Source of the DNA: Xiheicaenibacterium sp046351325
GTDB lineage: Bacteria > Myxococcota_A > Polyangia > Polyangiales > Polyangiaceae
Direction: 5' to 3'
Assembly (NCBI GenBank): GCA_046351325.1
Contig: JAXLYR010000016.1
Coordinates: 124,001 to 188,000, forward strand
DNA: 64,000 nucleotides
A program made the translations under genes and the position numbers. Shown here piece after piece: positions 28,952-36,954 of the stretch (position 1 is the stretch's first letter; each line of letters opens with the position of its first letter). A model generated the notes under the pieces. That model was given only the letters and a program-made list of their open reading frames with translations, was not told the origin of the DNA and did not search any database.

Positions 28952-30673
28952 ATGATAGGTGGCTTCGCAGCAGCTCCCGTGGTCACCGCGACGGGCGTCG
29001 CGGTCCCGCAAGGTTCAGGCTCTTGTGCGGCGGCCGCCCGCGTCTGGCGTCACCGCAGGCGCAGGCTCGTCACCGCGATCGGCAAGGCCACGTTCGAGCT
29101 CGGCGCGCTCGCGGGGTCGACCGCGGCGTCGCTCGTTCGGGTCGCTCCGGTCGCGTTGGTCCACGACGATCGCCACCACCGCGATCACCCCATCGCGAGC
29201 CTCGCGCACCACAGCGATCTCGCGCTGCTCGTCCCCGATCCCGAGCTCCTCGTCGTCGGCAGCGCGTACGCCCGCGGCCGCAACGCCGTGCGCGTCGCGC
29301 TGACGGTCTCGCGCGAGGGGCGGCTCGTGCTCAGCAAGCAGCTCGACGTGACGGGTGATCGCACGGCGCGGCCGAACTCGGGCCTGCCCGAGCCGCAGCC
29401 GTTCGATGCGATGCCTCTCGTCTACGAGCGCGCGTACGGCGGCGTGCTCTGCCGCGAGAACCCTGTTGGGCTCGGGATGGACCGCGACCAAGACGGCGGG
29501 CTGCGCTTGCCCAACATCTTCTACGCAGGGCAGGGGCCGCTCGTGCCGCCGCCTGCGGGCGGTGATCCAGCGGGCTTCGGGCCGATCGCGAGCATCTGGG
29601 GAATCCGCGCGAAGCGACGAGGCAGCCTCTCGGTCGACAACGCGACCTACGCGACCCACGTCGACCTGCCCGACGATTTCGACGAGACCTATTTCCAAGC
29701 CGCTCCGCTCGATCAACGACTGCAAGAGCTGGAGGCTGGTGACGTCATCGGGCTCACCGGGATGCACCCGACCGAGCCGCGGGTCGAGCTGACGATCCCC
29801 GATCTCGGCGCGCGCGCACTCGTCAAGGGAGCTTCACCATCGTCGCAGCTCATCTCGCTGCGGTTGGACACGGTGTTCATCGATTTGGATCGCAACCGCG
29901 TCGAGCTGACCTTCCGCGGCGCGGCCGTCCTCTCCGAGGCCGACGTGCCGCGCGTCGACGTGGCGGTGGCGATCGACGAGCCGAGCAAGCTCACGAGCGC
30001 CGCGCTCGAGAACGCGCTCGCCGCGTTGCCCCAAGCGCAACCGAACCGCGAACGACCTCTGCCTGCGCCGACCATCGGCAAGGGCGGGACGGTCGTCCTC
30101 GAGGCGACGCCCCAAGCTGCGCTTCCGCCGTTCGCGCCGCCACCTCCCGCGCCGCCGCCTCCTGCTCCTCCACCGCCGGCGCCACCCTCGCCCGGGGGCT
30201 TCGCCGCTCGACGAGAGCACACCGCGATCCTCGAGCCGAACGCGGACCCGCAGTCGCTACCGTTTCATCGAGCGGGTGCGGCGCAGCAGGGCGGCGCTCG
30301 AGCCGCGCAGCCCCCGCCTGGCTCGCCGTTCGTCGGCGCCGAGCCGCTCCGTCGCGTGGTGGTCCGCGTCGAGGAACAAGAGACTACGGACCTCGCACAT
30401 CTGCCGTTCGAGCCACCTCGCAAGGCACCACCCGTCATCGCGCAGACCGCGCTCCCCGTCGATGACGAGCCGATCGAAGAGGCGCCCGAGCCCGTGCGCG
30501 TTCCGCCCCCCGACCTCGCGCCCGAGGCCCAAGAGGCGCCACCGCCGAAGCCAGCAGGGTCGCCGTGGCGCGTGGACGAGGCGCCAGCCGCAGCCGCGCC
30601 GAAGCCTCCGCCCGCGCCTGCCCCGACGAAGGTCGATCTGCGCAAGCAGATGTACAGGAAGCTGAAGAAGTAG
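28952..30673 (+). CDS. DUF2169 protein with long Pro-rich linker (T6SS module)
   Basis: 573 residues from ATG 28952. DUF2169 domain at about 1-340: 'VTAIGKATFEL', 'FDAMPLVYERAYGG', 'PAGFGPIASIWG', 'YFQAAPLDQRLQELEAGDVIGLTGMHP'. The last ~230 residues are Pro/Ala-rich and carry repeated short motifs: 'GTVVLEA', 'HTAILEPN...LPFHRA', 'TTDLAHLPFEPP', 'SPWRVDEAP', and a basic tail 'KQMYRKLKK'. The same motif types occur in the DUF2169 protein at 2395. This suggests a conserved string of docking motifs, perhaps for VgrG or the spike. The domain is a known T6SS neighbour without a fixed function. Confidence 0.88.
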   Translation: MIGGFAAAPVVTATGVAVPQGSGSCAAAARVWRHRRRRLVTAIGKATFELGALAGSTAASLVRVAPVALVHDDRHHRDHPIASLAHHSDLALLVPDPELLVVGSAYARGRNAVRVALTVSREGRLVLSKQLDVTGDRTARPNSGLPEPQPFDAMPLVYERAYGGVLCRENPVGLGMDRDQDGGLRLPNIFYAGQGPLVPPPAGGDPAGFGPIASIWGIRAKRRGSLSVDNATYATHVDLPDDFDETYFQAAPLDQRLQELEAGDVIGLTGMHPTEPRVELTIPDLGARALVKGASPSSQLISLRLDTVFIDLDRNRVELTFRGAAVLSEADVPRVDVAVAIDEPSKLTSAALENALAALPQAQPNRERPLPAPTIGKGGTVVLEATPQAALPPFAPPPPAPPPPAPPPPAPPSPGGFAARREHTAILEPNADPQSLPFHRAGAAQQGGARAAQPPPGSPFVGAEPLRRVVVRVEEQETTDLAHLPFEPPRKAPPVIAQTALPVDDEPIEEAPEPVRVPPPDLAPEAQEAPPPKPAGSPWRVDEAPAAAAPKPPPAPAPTKVDLRKQMYRKLKK

Positions 30674-30767
30674 CGGCCACGCGAAGCGTCCGAAGGCAGC
30701 CGACCTGAACTCCTGCCGATAGGGGAATCGCTGCGTTTGCGAGGTTCGCGTGTATCCTCGCGCGACC

Positions 30768-32069
30768 ATGGCGGATTCCTACGAAGAGTCTGGGGAGAAG
30801 TACTTCCTCATCCGCGTGCCGGATCACGCGTCGCAGTCTTCGACCGAAGCCTCGAAGAGGATGACGACGTTCCTGCGACTCGGAACGTTCGATGACGGCG
30901 CGCCAGGCGTCAGCCTGCTCAACCAAGCGATGCCGTACATCGACGATGGTCGCGATCGCGGCAGGAACGAAGCGGGCCCGCCCGCGGGCGGCCCAGGGCA
31001 CCTGCTCGACAAGGGCGCGCGCACCGAAGAGACCAACCGCCTCACGGCGCGCGGGGGCTGGCAGGACCACAGCGACGGCGACCGCGTCAGCACGACGATG
31101 GGCGACAAGCTCGAGGTCGTCCGCGGCAACTACAAACTCATCGTGCTCGGCCGCCAAGACGACATGGACCGGGGCTCGGGCTTCGAGTTCTCGGGCGGTC
31201 ACGTCCAGCAGATGGACGACACGAACCCGAGCTACCAGGAGATCAAGTGGGTCAAGACCTGGGACGGCTGTTGGAAGGTCTATGAGCTCAACGAGAAGGG
31301 TGACGTCCACAACATCACCCACGGCAACTCGAAGGAAGAGCGCTACGGCGACCTCATCGACTCGGTCACTGGCTCCGAGGACCAGGGCGAGCTCGCCGTC
31401 TCGACCGCGAAGCCCAAGGTCAAGAAGAACAACCCCACCATCACCGAGAAGACCTGGGCAAAGTCGATCACCTCGCAGACAGGCTCCGAGAAGACCGTCG
31501 TCGACGAGATCAAAGAGACCACCTGGGCGAAGAAGATCACGTCGAACACGGGTTCGAGCGGCAAGTACATCGAGGAGATGAACTCGACGACCTACGTGAA
31601 GTCGCTGAGCGACGTCACGCACGTCTCGAACAAGTTCACGAACTCGGTCGTCGGTTCGACCGCGACGATCGTGAACGACACGGGCAACGCGACCGAGGGC
31701 GTCGGGACCGTCACGAACAACACCTACGCGGGTGCGATGTTCGAAAACACGGTCGTAGGCGCGGCGGAGGAGATCGTCACCGCCGGCGCGCTCGGGTCCC
31801 TCACGACGGCTGGCGCGCTCAAGGAGCTGAAGTTCGCCGGGGCCGCGCTCGGACTGCTCATCGCGGGCATCCACATCGACATCGAGCTCGCTGCGATCCG
31901 CGGCGAGGTGAAGGGCGGCGGCGCCTTCTTCGAACTCGAGCTCGGCATCTTCTACCTCGAGTTCTTCCTCGGCATGAAGATGGAGATCAGCGTCGCGCGC
32001 GTGTTCAAAGCGACGAAGGGTGGTTGGTCCGACGTGACCGGTGAGGCCAAGATCGGCATCGGCCTCTGA
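30768..32069 (+). CDS. Spike/needle-like protein with 23-residue repeats and hydrophobic C-terminus
   Basis: 433 residues from ATG 30768. Residues ~85-120 ('DHSDGDRVSTTMGDK', 'VVRGNYKLIVLGR') look like the gp5/VgrG C-terminal needle repeats that the upstream VgrG lacks. From residue 225 a 23-residue unit repeats three times clearly (Thr-x-Thr-Trp/Tyr-x-Lys-x-Ile/Leu-x-Ser/Thr...Gly-Ser), then degenerates. The last ~110 residues are hydrophobic and Gly/Ala-rich ('AGALGSLTTAGALKELKFAG', 'FFELELGIFYLEFFLGM'), without long charged gaps. I see no named family. The gene sits between the two DUF2169 genes. It could be a detachable needle or an effector with a membrane-active end; both are inference. 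Confidence 0.75.
   Translation: MADSYEESGEKYFLIRVPDHASQSSTEASKRMTTFLRLGTFDDGAPGVSLLNQAMPYIDDGRDRGRNEAGPPAGGPGHLLDKGARTEETNRLTARGGWQDHSDGDRVSTTMGDKLEVVRGNYKLIVLGRQDDMDRGSGFEFSGGHVQQMDDTNPSYQEIKWVKTWDGCWKVYELNEKGDVHNITHGNSKEERYGDLIDSVTGSEDQGELAVSTAKPKVKKNNPTITEKTWAKSITSQTGSEKTVVDEIKETTWAKKITSNTGSSGKYIEEMNSTTYVKSLSDVTHVSNKFTNSVVGSTATIVNDTGNATEGVGTVTNNTYAGAMFENTVVGAAEEIVTAGALGSLTTAGALKELKFAGAALGLLIAGIHIDIELAAIRGEVKGGGAFFELELGIFYLEFFLGMKMEISVARVFKATKGGWSDVTGEAKIGIGL
31440..31646 (+). repeat. Three 69-bp (23-residue) tandem units in the spike-like gene
   Basis: Units 31440-31508, 31509-31577 and 31578-31646. Conserved positions include Thr-Trp/Tyr at 5-6, Lys at 8, Ile/Leu at 10 and an acidic 'V-D-E / Y-I-E-E' near the unit end in the first two. 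The regular period suggests an extended trimeric shaft. Confidence 0.65.
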
Positions 32070-32101
32070 GCGAGCCCAGAACCCGAGAGAGAGAGCTCGC
32101 C

Positions 32102-34525
32102 ATGCTGCTCATCCACAACCGATCCGGGCTCGCGTTCGCGACCACGATCACGTCTCGCCGACCTCCCGCCCCCGAGGCCGTCCTCGTCGTGAAGGCGACG
32201 TACGCCTTCTCACCATCCTCGCCGCTCGAGCTGCTCCCGACCTCGACGGCCGCGGTTACAGGCGATGTCTTCGCGGACGGCGACGACGACCTCGCAGGCG
32301 AGCTCGTCTACGCGAGCGACTTCGCCCATTTCAAGCCGCGCGCCGAGTGGATGGTGCGCGCGAGCTGCCACACGCCGAAGGGCAGGCCCGCGCGTGAGTG
32401 TCTCGTCGGCGTGAGCGTCGGCGGGCACGACAAACGCCTGCGCGTCGTCGGTCCACGCGTGTGGGTCGACGATCCGCTGGGCAGCACTGCGACCCAGGCC
32501 GCGCCGTTCACGACGATGCCCATCACCTGGGGTCGCGCGTTCGGCGGCTCGGACAACCACGTCAACCCGGTGGGGCGTGGCGCGTCCGCGACCGAGCTGC
32601 CGAACATCGAGCGCGTCGATCGACCCATCAAGAAGCGCGACGGAGACAACGCGCCCGCTGGCTTCGGTGCGCTGAGCCCGCTCTGGCCCGCGCGCCTCGC
32701 GAAGATGGGGCGCGCCTACGGCCCCGAGTGGGAGGCGCGCAGAGCGCCCTTCGCGGCCGAGGACTTCGACTGGACCTATCACCTCTCGGCGCCCGAAGAT
32801 CAGTGGCTCGACGGCTACCTCAAAGGGGACGAGGTCGTGCGCTTCGAGCACCTCCACCCCGAGACGAGCGAGCTCACGATCAAGCTCCCCGCGCTGCGCG
32901 TGCGCGTGTTCGCGCGACGTCGCGGCGAGGCCATCCACGCCGTGCCGATGGTGCTCGACACGCTCTTCGCCGACCTCGAAAAAGGGCAGCTGTCGCTCGT
33001 GTGGCGCGGGCTCACGCCCGTCCGCGAGCTCGACATGAGCGATCTCGTGAGCGTCCTCGTCGCGCGCGAGGCGAGCGCCGACGCTCCGCAGCCGGACGCT
33101 CACTACCACCGCGAGCTCGAGGCCCTCGAGGCCGATCCGATCGGGTACGCGACCGCGATCGCCGAGCTCGAGATGAAGATGGGTGAGCTCGACGCGCGCC
33201 TCCCGCCGCTCCCGGTCGTGCCCGACGCGAACCCAGTCGGCGACGAGCTCGCGAAGGCCATCCCCGCCGACGCACCGGGCGCCGCCATGCTCGCCGCGCA
33301 GGTCCGCGGAGCGGGTCAGACCGCTTCGGCTGCGGGGCCGGCGACGATGGAGAAGGCCCTCGCGAGCGCGCGCGCCGCCAACGAGGACGTGCCTCCAGTC
33401 CCCTACGCGAAGCCCGGCAACATGCCGTCGCTCGGCTTGCGCAAGCGCATCCGCAGCGTCGTCGCGCAAACCGCGAGCGCGCTGCCGCTCCGCGCGGTGA
33501 TGTCCCCGAAGGAGCGCGCGCGGCTCGACGCGCTCGTCGCGCTGCCGAACGATCCCAAGCTCAAACAGGCCGATCCCGAGTACAGCTTCCCCGAGCCGCT
33601 CTCGAGCGACGAGCCTGGGCCGGGCGCGAACCTCGTCGATCACGATTTGACCGGGCGCGACCTCTCGGGGCGCGATCTCTCGGGCGCACGCCTCGACGGC
33701 GCGGTCCTCACCAAGGCAAACCTCAAGGGCGCGAACCTCAAGGGCGCGAGCCTCCGCGGCGCGGTGCTCTACAAGGCGGATCTCAGCGACGCGAACCTGA
33801 GTCAGGCCGACCTGTCACGCGCGAACCTCGCGAAGAGCGTCGCGCCGCGCGCGTGCTTCGACGGCGCGACGCTCGACGAGACCTTCTTCCAAGACGCCGA
33901 GCTCGAGCGCGCCTCGTTCGAGGAGGCGCGCGGCGAGTGGCCGGTCTTCGAGCGCGCGTCGGCGCCGAACGCTGTGTTTCGCCACGCGAAGCTCACGCGC
34001 CCCGACTTCAGCTCCGCGAACCTCGAGGGCGCCACGATCACGCACGCGGACATCGAGTCGGCGGTCTTCGAGGGCGCGATCGCGAACGGCGTCGATCTCT
34101 CGGAGAGCAAGCTCAACAAGTCCTACGCGAAGAACGCGCTCTTCAAGAACGCGAAGCTCGTGCGCGCGCGCATCGAGCGGAGCGCCTTCTTCGGCGCGAC
34201 CCTCGACGGCGCGGATCTCAGCCTCGCGCGCATGGCGGGCACCCACCTGACCGAGGCCTCGCTCGCGAACGCCGAGGTCTACGGCGCCGATCTTCGAGGC
34301 GCGCGCCTCTACCGCGCGAAGCTCAGCGGCTCGTGCTTCGAGCGCGCGAACCTCTTCGGCGCCGACCTCACCGCGACCCGCGTCGACAAGACCTCGTTCA
34401 GGGACGCGAACCTCTACGACGCGAAGCTCCTCGACGCCGCTGGCGAGGGCGCCGACTTCGAGCGCGCGAACCTCGAGCGCTGCATCTACAAGAAGCGCGA
34501 CGCCGCGCGCGGAGGTAGCAAATGA
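32102..34525 (+). CDS. DUF2169-pentapeptide-repeat fusion protein
   Basis: 807 residues from ATG 32102 (AGAGAG upstream). N-terminal ~330 residues are a third DUF2169 domain ('VVKATYAFSP', 'TTMPITWGRAFGG', 'HLSAPEDQWLDGYLKGDEVVRFEHLHP'). A helical, Ala-rich linker follows (residues ~340-500). From ~507 to ~795 there is an unbroken pentapeptide-repeat tract (A-(N/D)-L-x-x: 'DLSGRDLSGARLDGAVL', 'KANLKGANLKGASL'). Such tracts form a right-handed quadrilateral beta-helix. Its stop overlaps the start of the next pentapeptide gene (ATGA). It probably builds a rigid rod or scaffold on the T6SS spike, with the DUF2169 end as adaptor. This fusion is known from vgrG-linked loci. Confidence 0.9.
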   Translation: MLLIHNRSGLAFATTITSRRPPAPEAVLVVKATYAFSPSSPLELLPTSTAAVTGDVFADGDDDLAGELVYASDFAHFKPRAEWMVRASCHTPKGRPARECLVGVSVGGHDKRLRVVGPRVWVDDPLGSTATQAAPFTTMPITWGRAFGGSDNHVNPVGRGASATELPNIERVDRPIKKRDGDNAPAGFGALSPLWPARLAKMGRAYGPEWEARRAPFAAEDFDWTYHLSAPEDQWLDGYLKGDEVVRFEHLHPETSELTIKLPALRVRVFARRRGEAIHAVPMVLDTLFADLEKGQLSLVWRGLTPVRELDMSDLVSVLVAREASADAPQPDAHYHRELEALEADPIGYATAIAELEMKMGELDARLPPLPVVPDANPVGDELAKAIPADAPGAAMLAAQVRGAGQTASAAGPATMEKALASARAANEDVPPVPYAKPGNMPSLGLRKRIRSVVAQTASALPLRAVMSPKERARLDALVALPNDPKLKQADPEYSFPEPLSSDEPGPGANLVDHDLTGRDLSGRDLSGARLDGAVLTKANLKGANLKGASLRGAVLYKADLSDANLSQADLSRANLAKSVAPRACFDGATLDETFFQDAELERASFEEARGEWPVFERASAPNAVFRHAKLTRPDFSSANLEGATITHADIESAVFEGAIANGVDLSESKLNKSYAKNALFKNAKLVRARIERSAFFGATLDGADLSLARMAGTHLTEASLANAEVYGADLRGARLYRAKLSGSCFERANLFGADLTATRVDKTSFRDANLYDAKLLDAAGEGADFERANLERCIYKKRDAARGGSK

Positions 34526-36342
34526 CGGTCTTCACCTCGACGGAAGAGGTCCTCGCCGCGGCGCGCGCCGGCAAGCTGCGCGAGGCTCGCCTGCGCGGCG
34601 TCTCGCTGCGTGGCGCGGAGCTCACCGGGACGGATTGGTCGGGCGCGAGCCTCGACAGCTGCGATCTCGAGGCCGCGAACCTCACGGGTGCGATCTTCGA
34701 CGGCGCGCGCCTCGCTGGCGTGAACCTCGCCGAAGCGCGGCTCGACGGGGCGCGCGCGAAGGGCGCGCTCTTCCATCAGACAGGGCTCGTCGGCGCGAAG
34801 CTCGAGCGCGCGGTGCTCGACGGGGCGCGCCTCGTCCGCGCGGATCTCACCCGCGCCGCGCTCGACGGCGCGTCGCTCCGCGAGGCCACCCTCGCGGACG
34901 TGAACCTCGACGGCGCGTCGCTTCGAGGCGCCGACCTCTCGGAGGCTCGCTGCGCGAAGCTCTCCGCGAAGGGCGCCGATCTCTCGGAGGCGCGCCTCGC
35001 GAAGGCTGGCCTGCCCGAGGCCGCGCTCGACGACGCCAAGCTCGTGAACGCCGTGCTCGACGGCGCCGTCCTGCAGAAGGCTTCGCTCGCGCGCGCCGAT
35101 CTCACGGGCGCGAGCTGCTCGGAGGTCGTTTTCACGAACAGCGATCTGCGCGAGGCTCGCTTGCCCACCACGCTCGCGAAGGCCGTCCTCGATCGGGCGC
35201 GCCTCAGCGATCGCGACGACCCCGACAGCGAGGAGATGCCCTGGGACAGCGAGCGCGCGGCCGCGCCGGCCATCGCGCTCGGCTTCGACGGCGCGGATCT
35301 CAAGGGCACGCTCTTCAACCGACTCAGCCTGCGATCCGCCGCGTTCGGCGGGGCAAAGGAAATCACCGGCGCGACCTTCGTCGAGAGCGACCTCACGGGC
35401 GCGGACTTCAGGCTCCCGCCTACGCCTGGCAAGAAGGACGTCGAGGCGCGCAGCCTCGACAAAGCTCCCGCGATCGCAGCGAGCTTCCTGAAGTCGCGTC
35501 TCCGCGAGGCGCACTTCGACGGCAGGCGCATCGGGACGAGCGCGTTCGCGGGCGCGGACCTCCGCGACGCGAGCTTCGTCCGCGCACGCATCGAGCAGTC
35601 GACCTTCCACGGCGCCGAGCTCGCGGGCGCGGACTTCTCCCACGCATTTCTCTGGGGCGTCGATCTCGAGGGCGTGCCGCTCGACGGCGTTCGCTTCACG
35701 CGGACGGGCTTTCACAGCGTCATCTTCGGCGCGACGGATCTCCGGCGCGTCGACGTCCGCGGGCTCCGCTTCGAGCGCTGCACGTTCGAGCGCGCGGACC
35801 TCTCGGGGATCGACTTCAGCGGCTGCGATCTCACCGGGTGCGACTTCGGTGAGAGCAACCTGACGAAGGCCGTGTTCCGCGGCGCGACGCTGCGCCTCTG
35901 CTCCTTCCGCAAGACGAACCTCACGCTCGCCGACCTCGCGGGGATCGACGGCAAGGGCGCGAACTTCACCGAGGCGACCCTCGAGGGCGCGAACTTCGCC
36001 GAGGCGCGCCTCCGACGTAGTACCTTTACCCAAGTCAAAGCAAAAGCCGGGCGATTCCCGGCCGCGGACCTGCGCGACTCGGTGTGGCAGCGGGCCGAGG
36101 CTCCGCACGCGAGCTTCATGGGCGCGCGGCTCGACAACGCCGATCTTTCGAACGCCGATCTCGCGAGCGCGGACCTCACCCGCGCGAGCCTCGACGGCGC
36201 GAACCTGCACGCGCTCGTCGATACGGGCGCGGTCTACGCGGGCGCGAGCGTCGACGGCGTGCGCCGCACCGACGCCGCGCGCCTCGCGGCCGAGAACTGG
36301 AAGATGCCCCCCAACGTCCGATCCACGAGGGATGCGTCATGA
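34522..36342 (+). CDS. Long pentapeptide-repeat protein
   Basis: 606 residues, starting within the stop of the preceding gene (4-bp overlap) and ending in a 4-bp overlap with DUF3540, so translation is probably coupled through all three. Nearly the whole protein from residue ~18 is pentapeptide repeat ('ARLRGVSLRGAELTG', 'ANLTGAIFDGARLAG'), about 100 units. A short break near residues 230-320 holds acidic and Lys-rich loops ('DRDDPDSEEMPWDSE', 'PPTPGKKDVEARSLDK'). It must form one or two long beta-helical rods. Its exact job is unknown; structural part of the effector spike is the likeliest reading. Confidence 0.9.
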   Translation: MTVFTSTEEVLAAARAGKLREARLRGVSLRGAELTGTDWSGASLDSCDLEAANLTGAIFDGARLAGVNLAEARLDGARAKGALFHQTGLVGAKLERAVLDGARLVRADLTRAALDGASLREATLADVNLDGASLRGADLSEARCAKLSAKGADLSEARLAKAGLPEAALDDAKLVNAVLDGAVLQKASLARADLTGASCSEVVFTNSDLREARLPTTLAKAVLDRARLSDRDDPDSEEMPWDSERAAAPAIALGFDGADLKGTLFNRLSLRSAAFGGAKEITGATFVESDLTGADFRLPPTPGKKDVEARSLDKAPAIAASFLKSRLREAHFDGRRIGTSAFAGADLRDASFVRARIEQSTFHGAELAGADFSHAFLWGVDLEGVPLDGVRFTRTGFHSVIFGATDLRRVDVRGLRFERCTFERADLSGIDFSGCDLTGCDFGESNLTKAVFRGATLRLCSFRKTNLTLADLAGIDGKGANFTEATLEGANFAEARLRRSTFTQVKAKAGRFPAADLRDSVWQRAEAPHASFMGARLDNADLSNADLASADLTRASLDGANLHALVDTGAVYAGASVDGVRRTDAARLAAENWKMPPNVRSTRDAS

Positions 36343-36944
36343 CGAGCCCTTTGCGAAAAGCGAGTCTCGAGCCTCAAGTCCAAGCCTCCGACGCCGCGCG
36401 CGTTGCCCGCGAGCTCCGCCACGCAAAGTGGTTCGGGCCCGCGCGCGTCCTCGCAGTCCACGTCGATCGGCTCGAGCTCGAGCTCGACGACGACGAGCTC
36501 ACGCCGAGCGAGCGTCGCGTGACCGCGCGCAACGCGCTCGCGTGGCCATACGAACCCGCCGCGGGCGACGAGTTGCTCGCGCTCGTCGGTCCGCGCGGTG
36601 CGTTCGTCATCGGCGTCCTCTCGGGCACAGGCAAGACGCGGCTCTCTTTCGAGGGCGACGTCGAGCTCCGCGCCGAGGGCGGGACGCTGCGCCTCGCGGG
36701 GGACGACGGCGTCTCGATCGACGGGCCCGCCGTCGCCATCCGCGCTCGCGCGATCGATCTCGTCGCCGACGCGGCCTCCCACATCTTCGGCACGCTGAAG
36801 AAGACCGTGCGCGAGCTCTACGTGCTGCGCGCGGGTGAGCGCCACGACATCGTCGAGGGCGCGTCGGTGACCCACGCGAAGACGGCGCGAATCCTCACGC
36901 GCGAGAAGGTCACCATCAACGGCAAAGAGATCTTCCTCGGCTGA
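36339..36944 (+). CDS. DUF3540 protein (T6SS spike-associated)
   Basis: 201 residues from an ATG overlapping the upstream stop. It has an OB-like first half ('ARVLAVHVDRLELELDD', 'RNALAWPYEPAAGDELLALVG') and a beta-repeat second half ('VELRAEGGTLRLAGDDGVSIDGP', 'VTINGKEIFLG' fragments), the form of DUF3540. These proteins are encoded between vgrG and DUF4150 genes and probably extend the VgrG spike or link it to the PAAR-like tip. That would complement the short VgrG in this module. It is 10 bp upstream of the DUF4150-protease gene. Confidence 0.88.
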   Translation: MTSPLRKASLEPQVQASDAARVARELRHAKWFGPARVLAVHVDRLELELDDDELTPSERRVTARNALAWPYEPAAGDELLALVGPRGAFVIGVLSGTGKTRLSFEGDVELRAEGGTLRLAGDDGVSIDGPAVAIRARAIDLVADAASHIFGTLKKTVRELYVLRAGERHDIVEGASVTHAKTARILTREKVTINGKEIFLG

Positions 36945-36954
36945 GGAGAGGCCC

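Noticed and set aside
34486..36210. Long open frame antisense to the second pentapeptide-repeat gene
   Set aside because: Its Arg/Glu/Ala-rich product is the reverse-strand image of the repeat codons; it has no domain and no ribosome site.
34522..36342. Pentapeptide protein as a quinolone-resistance (Qnr-like) gyrase protector
   Set aside because: It is far longer than Qnr proteins and translationally coupled within a T6SS module.
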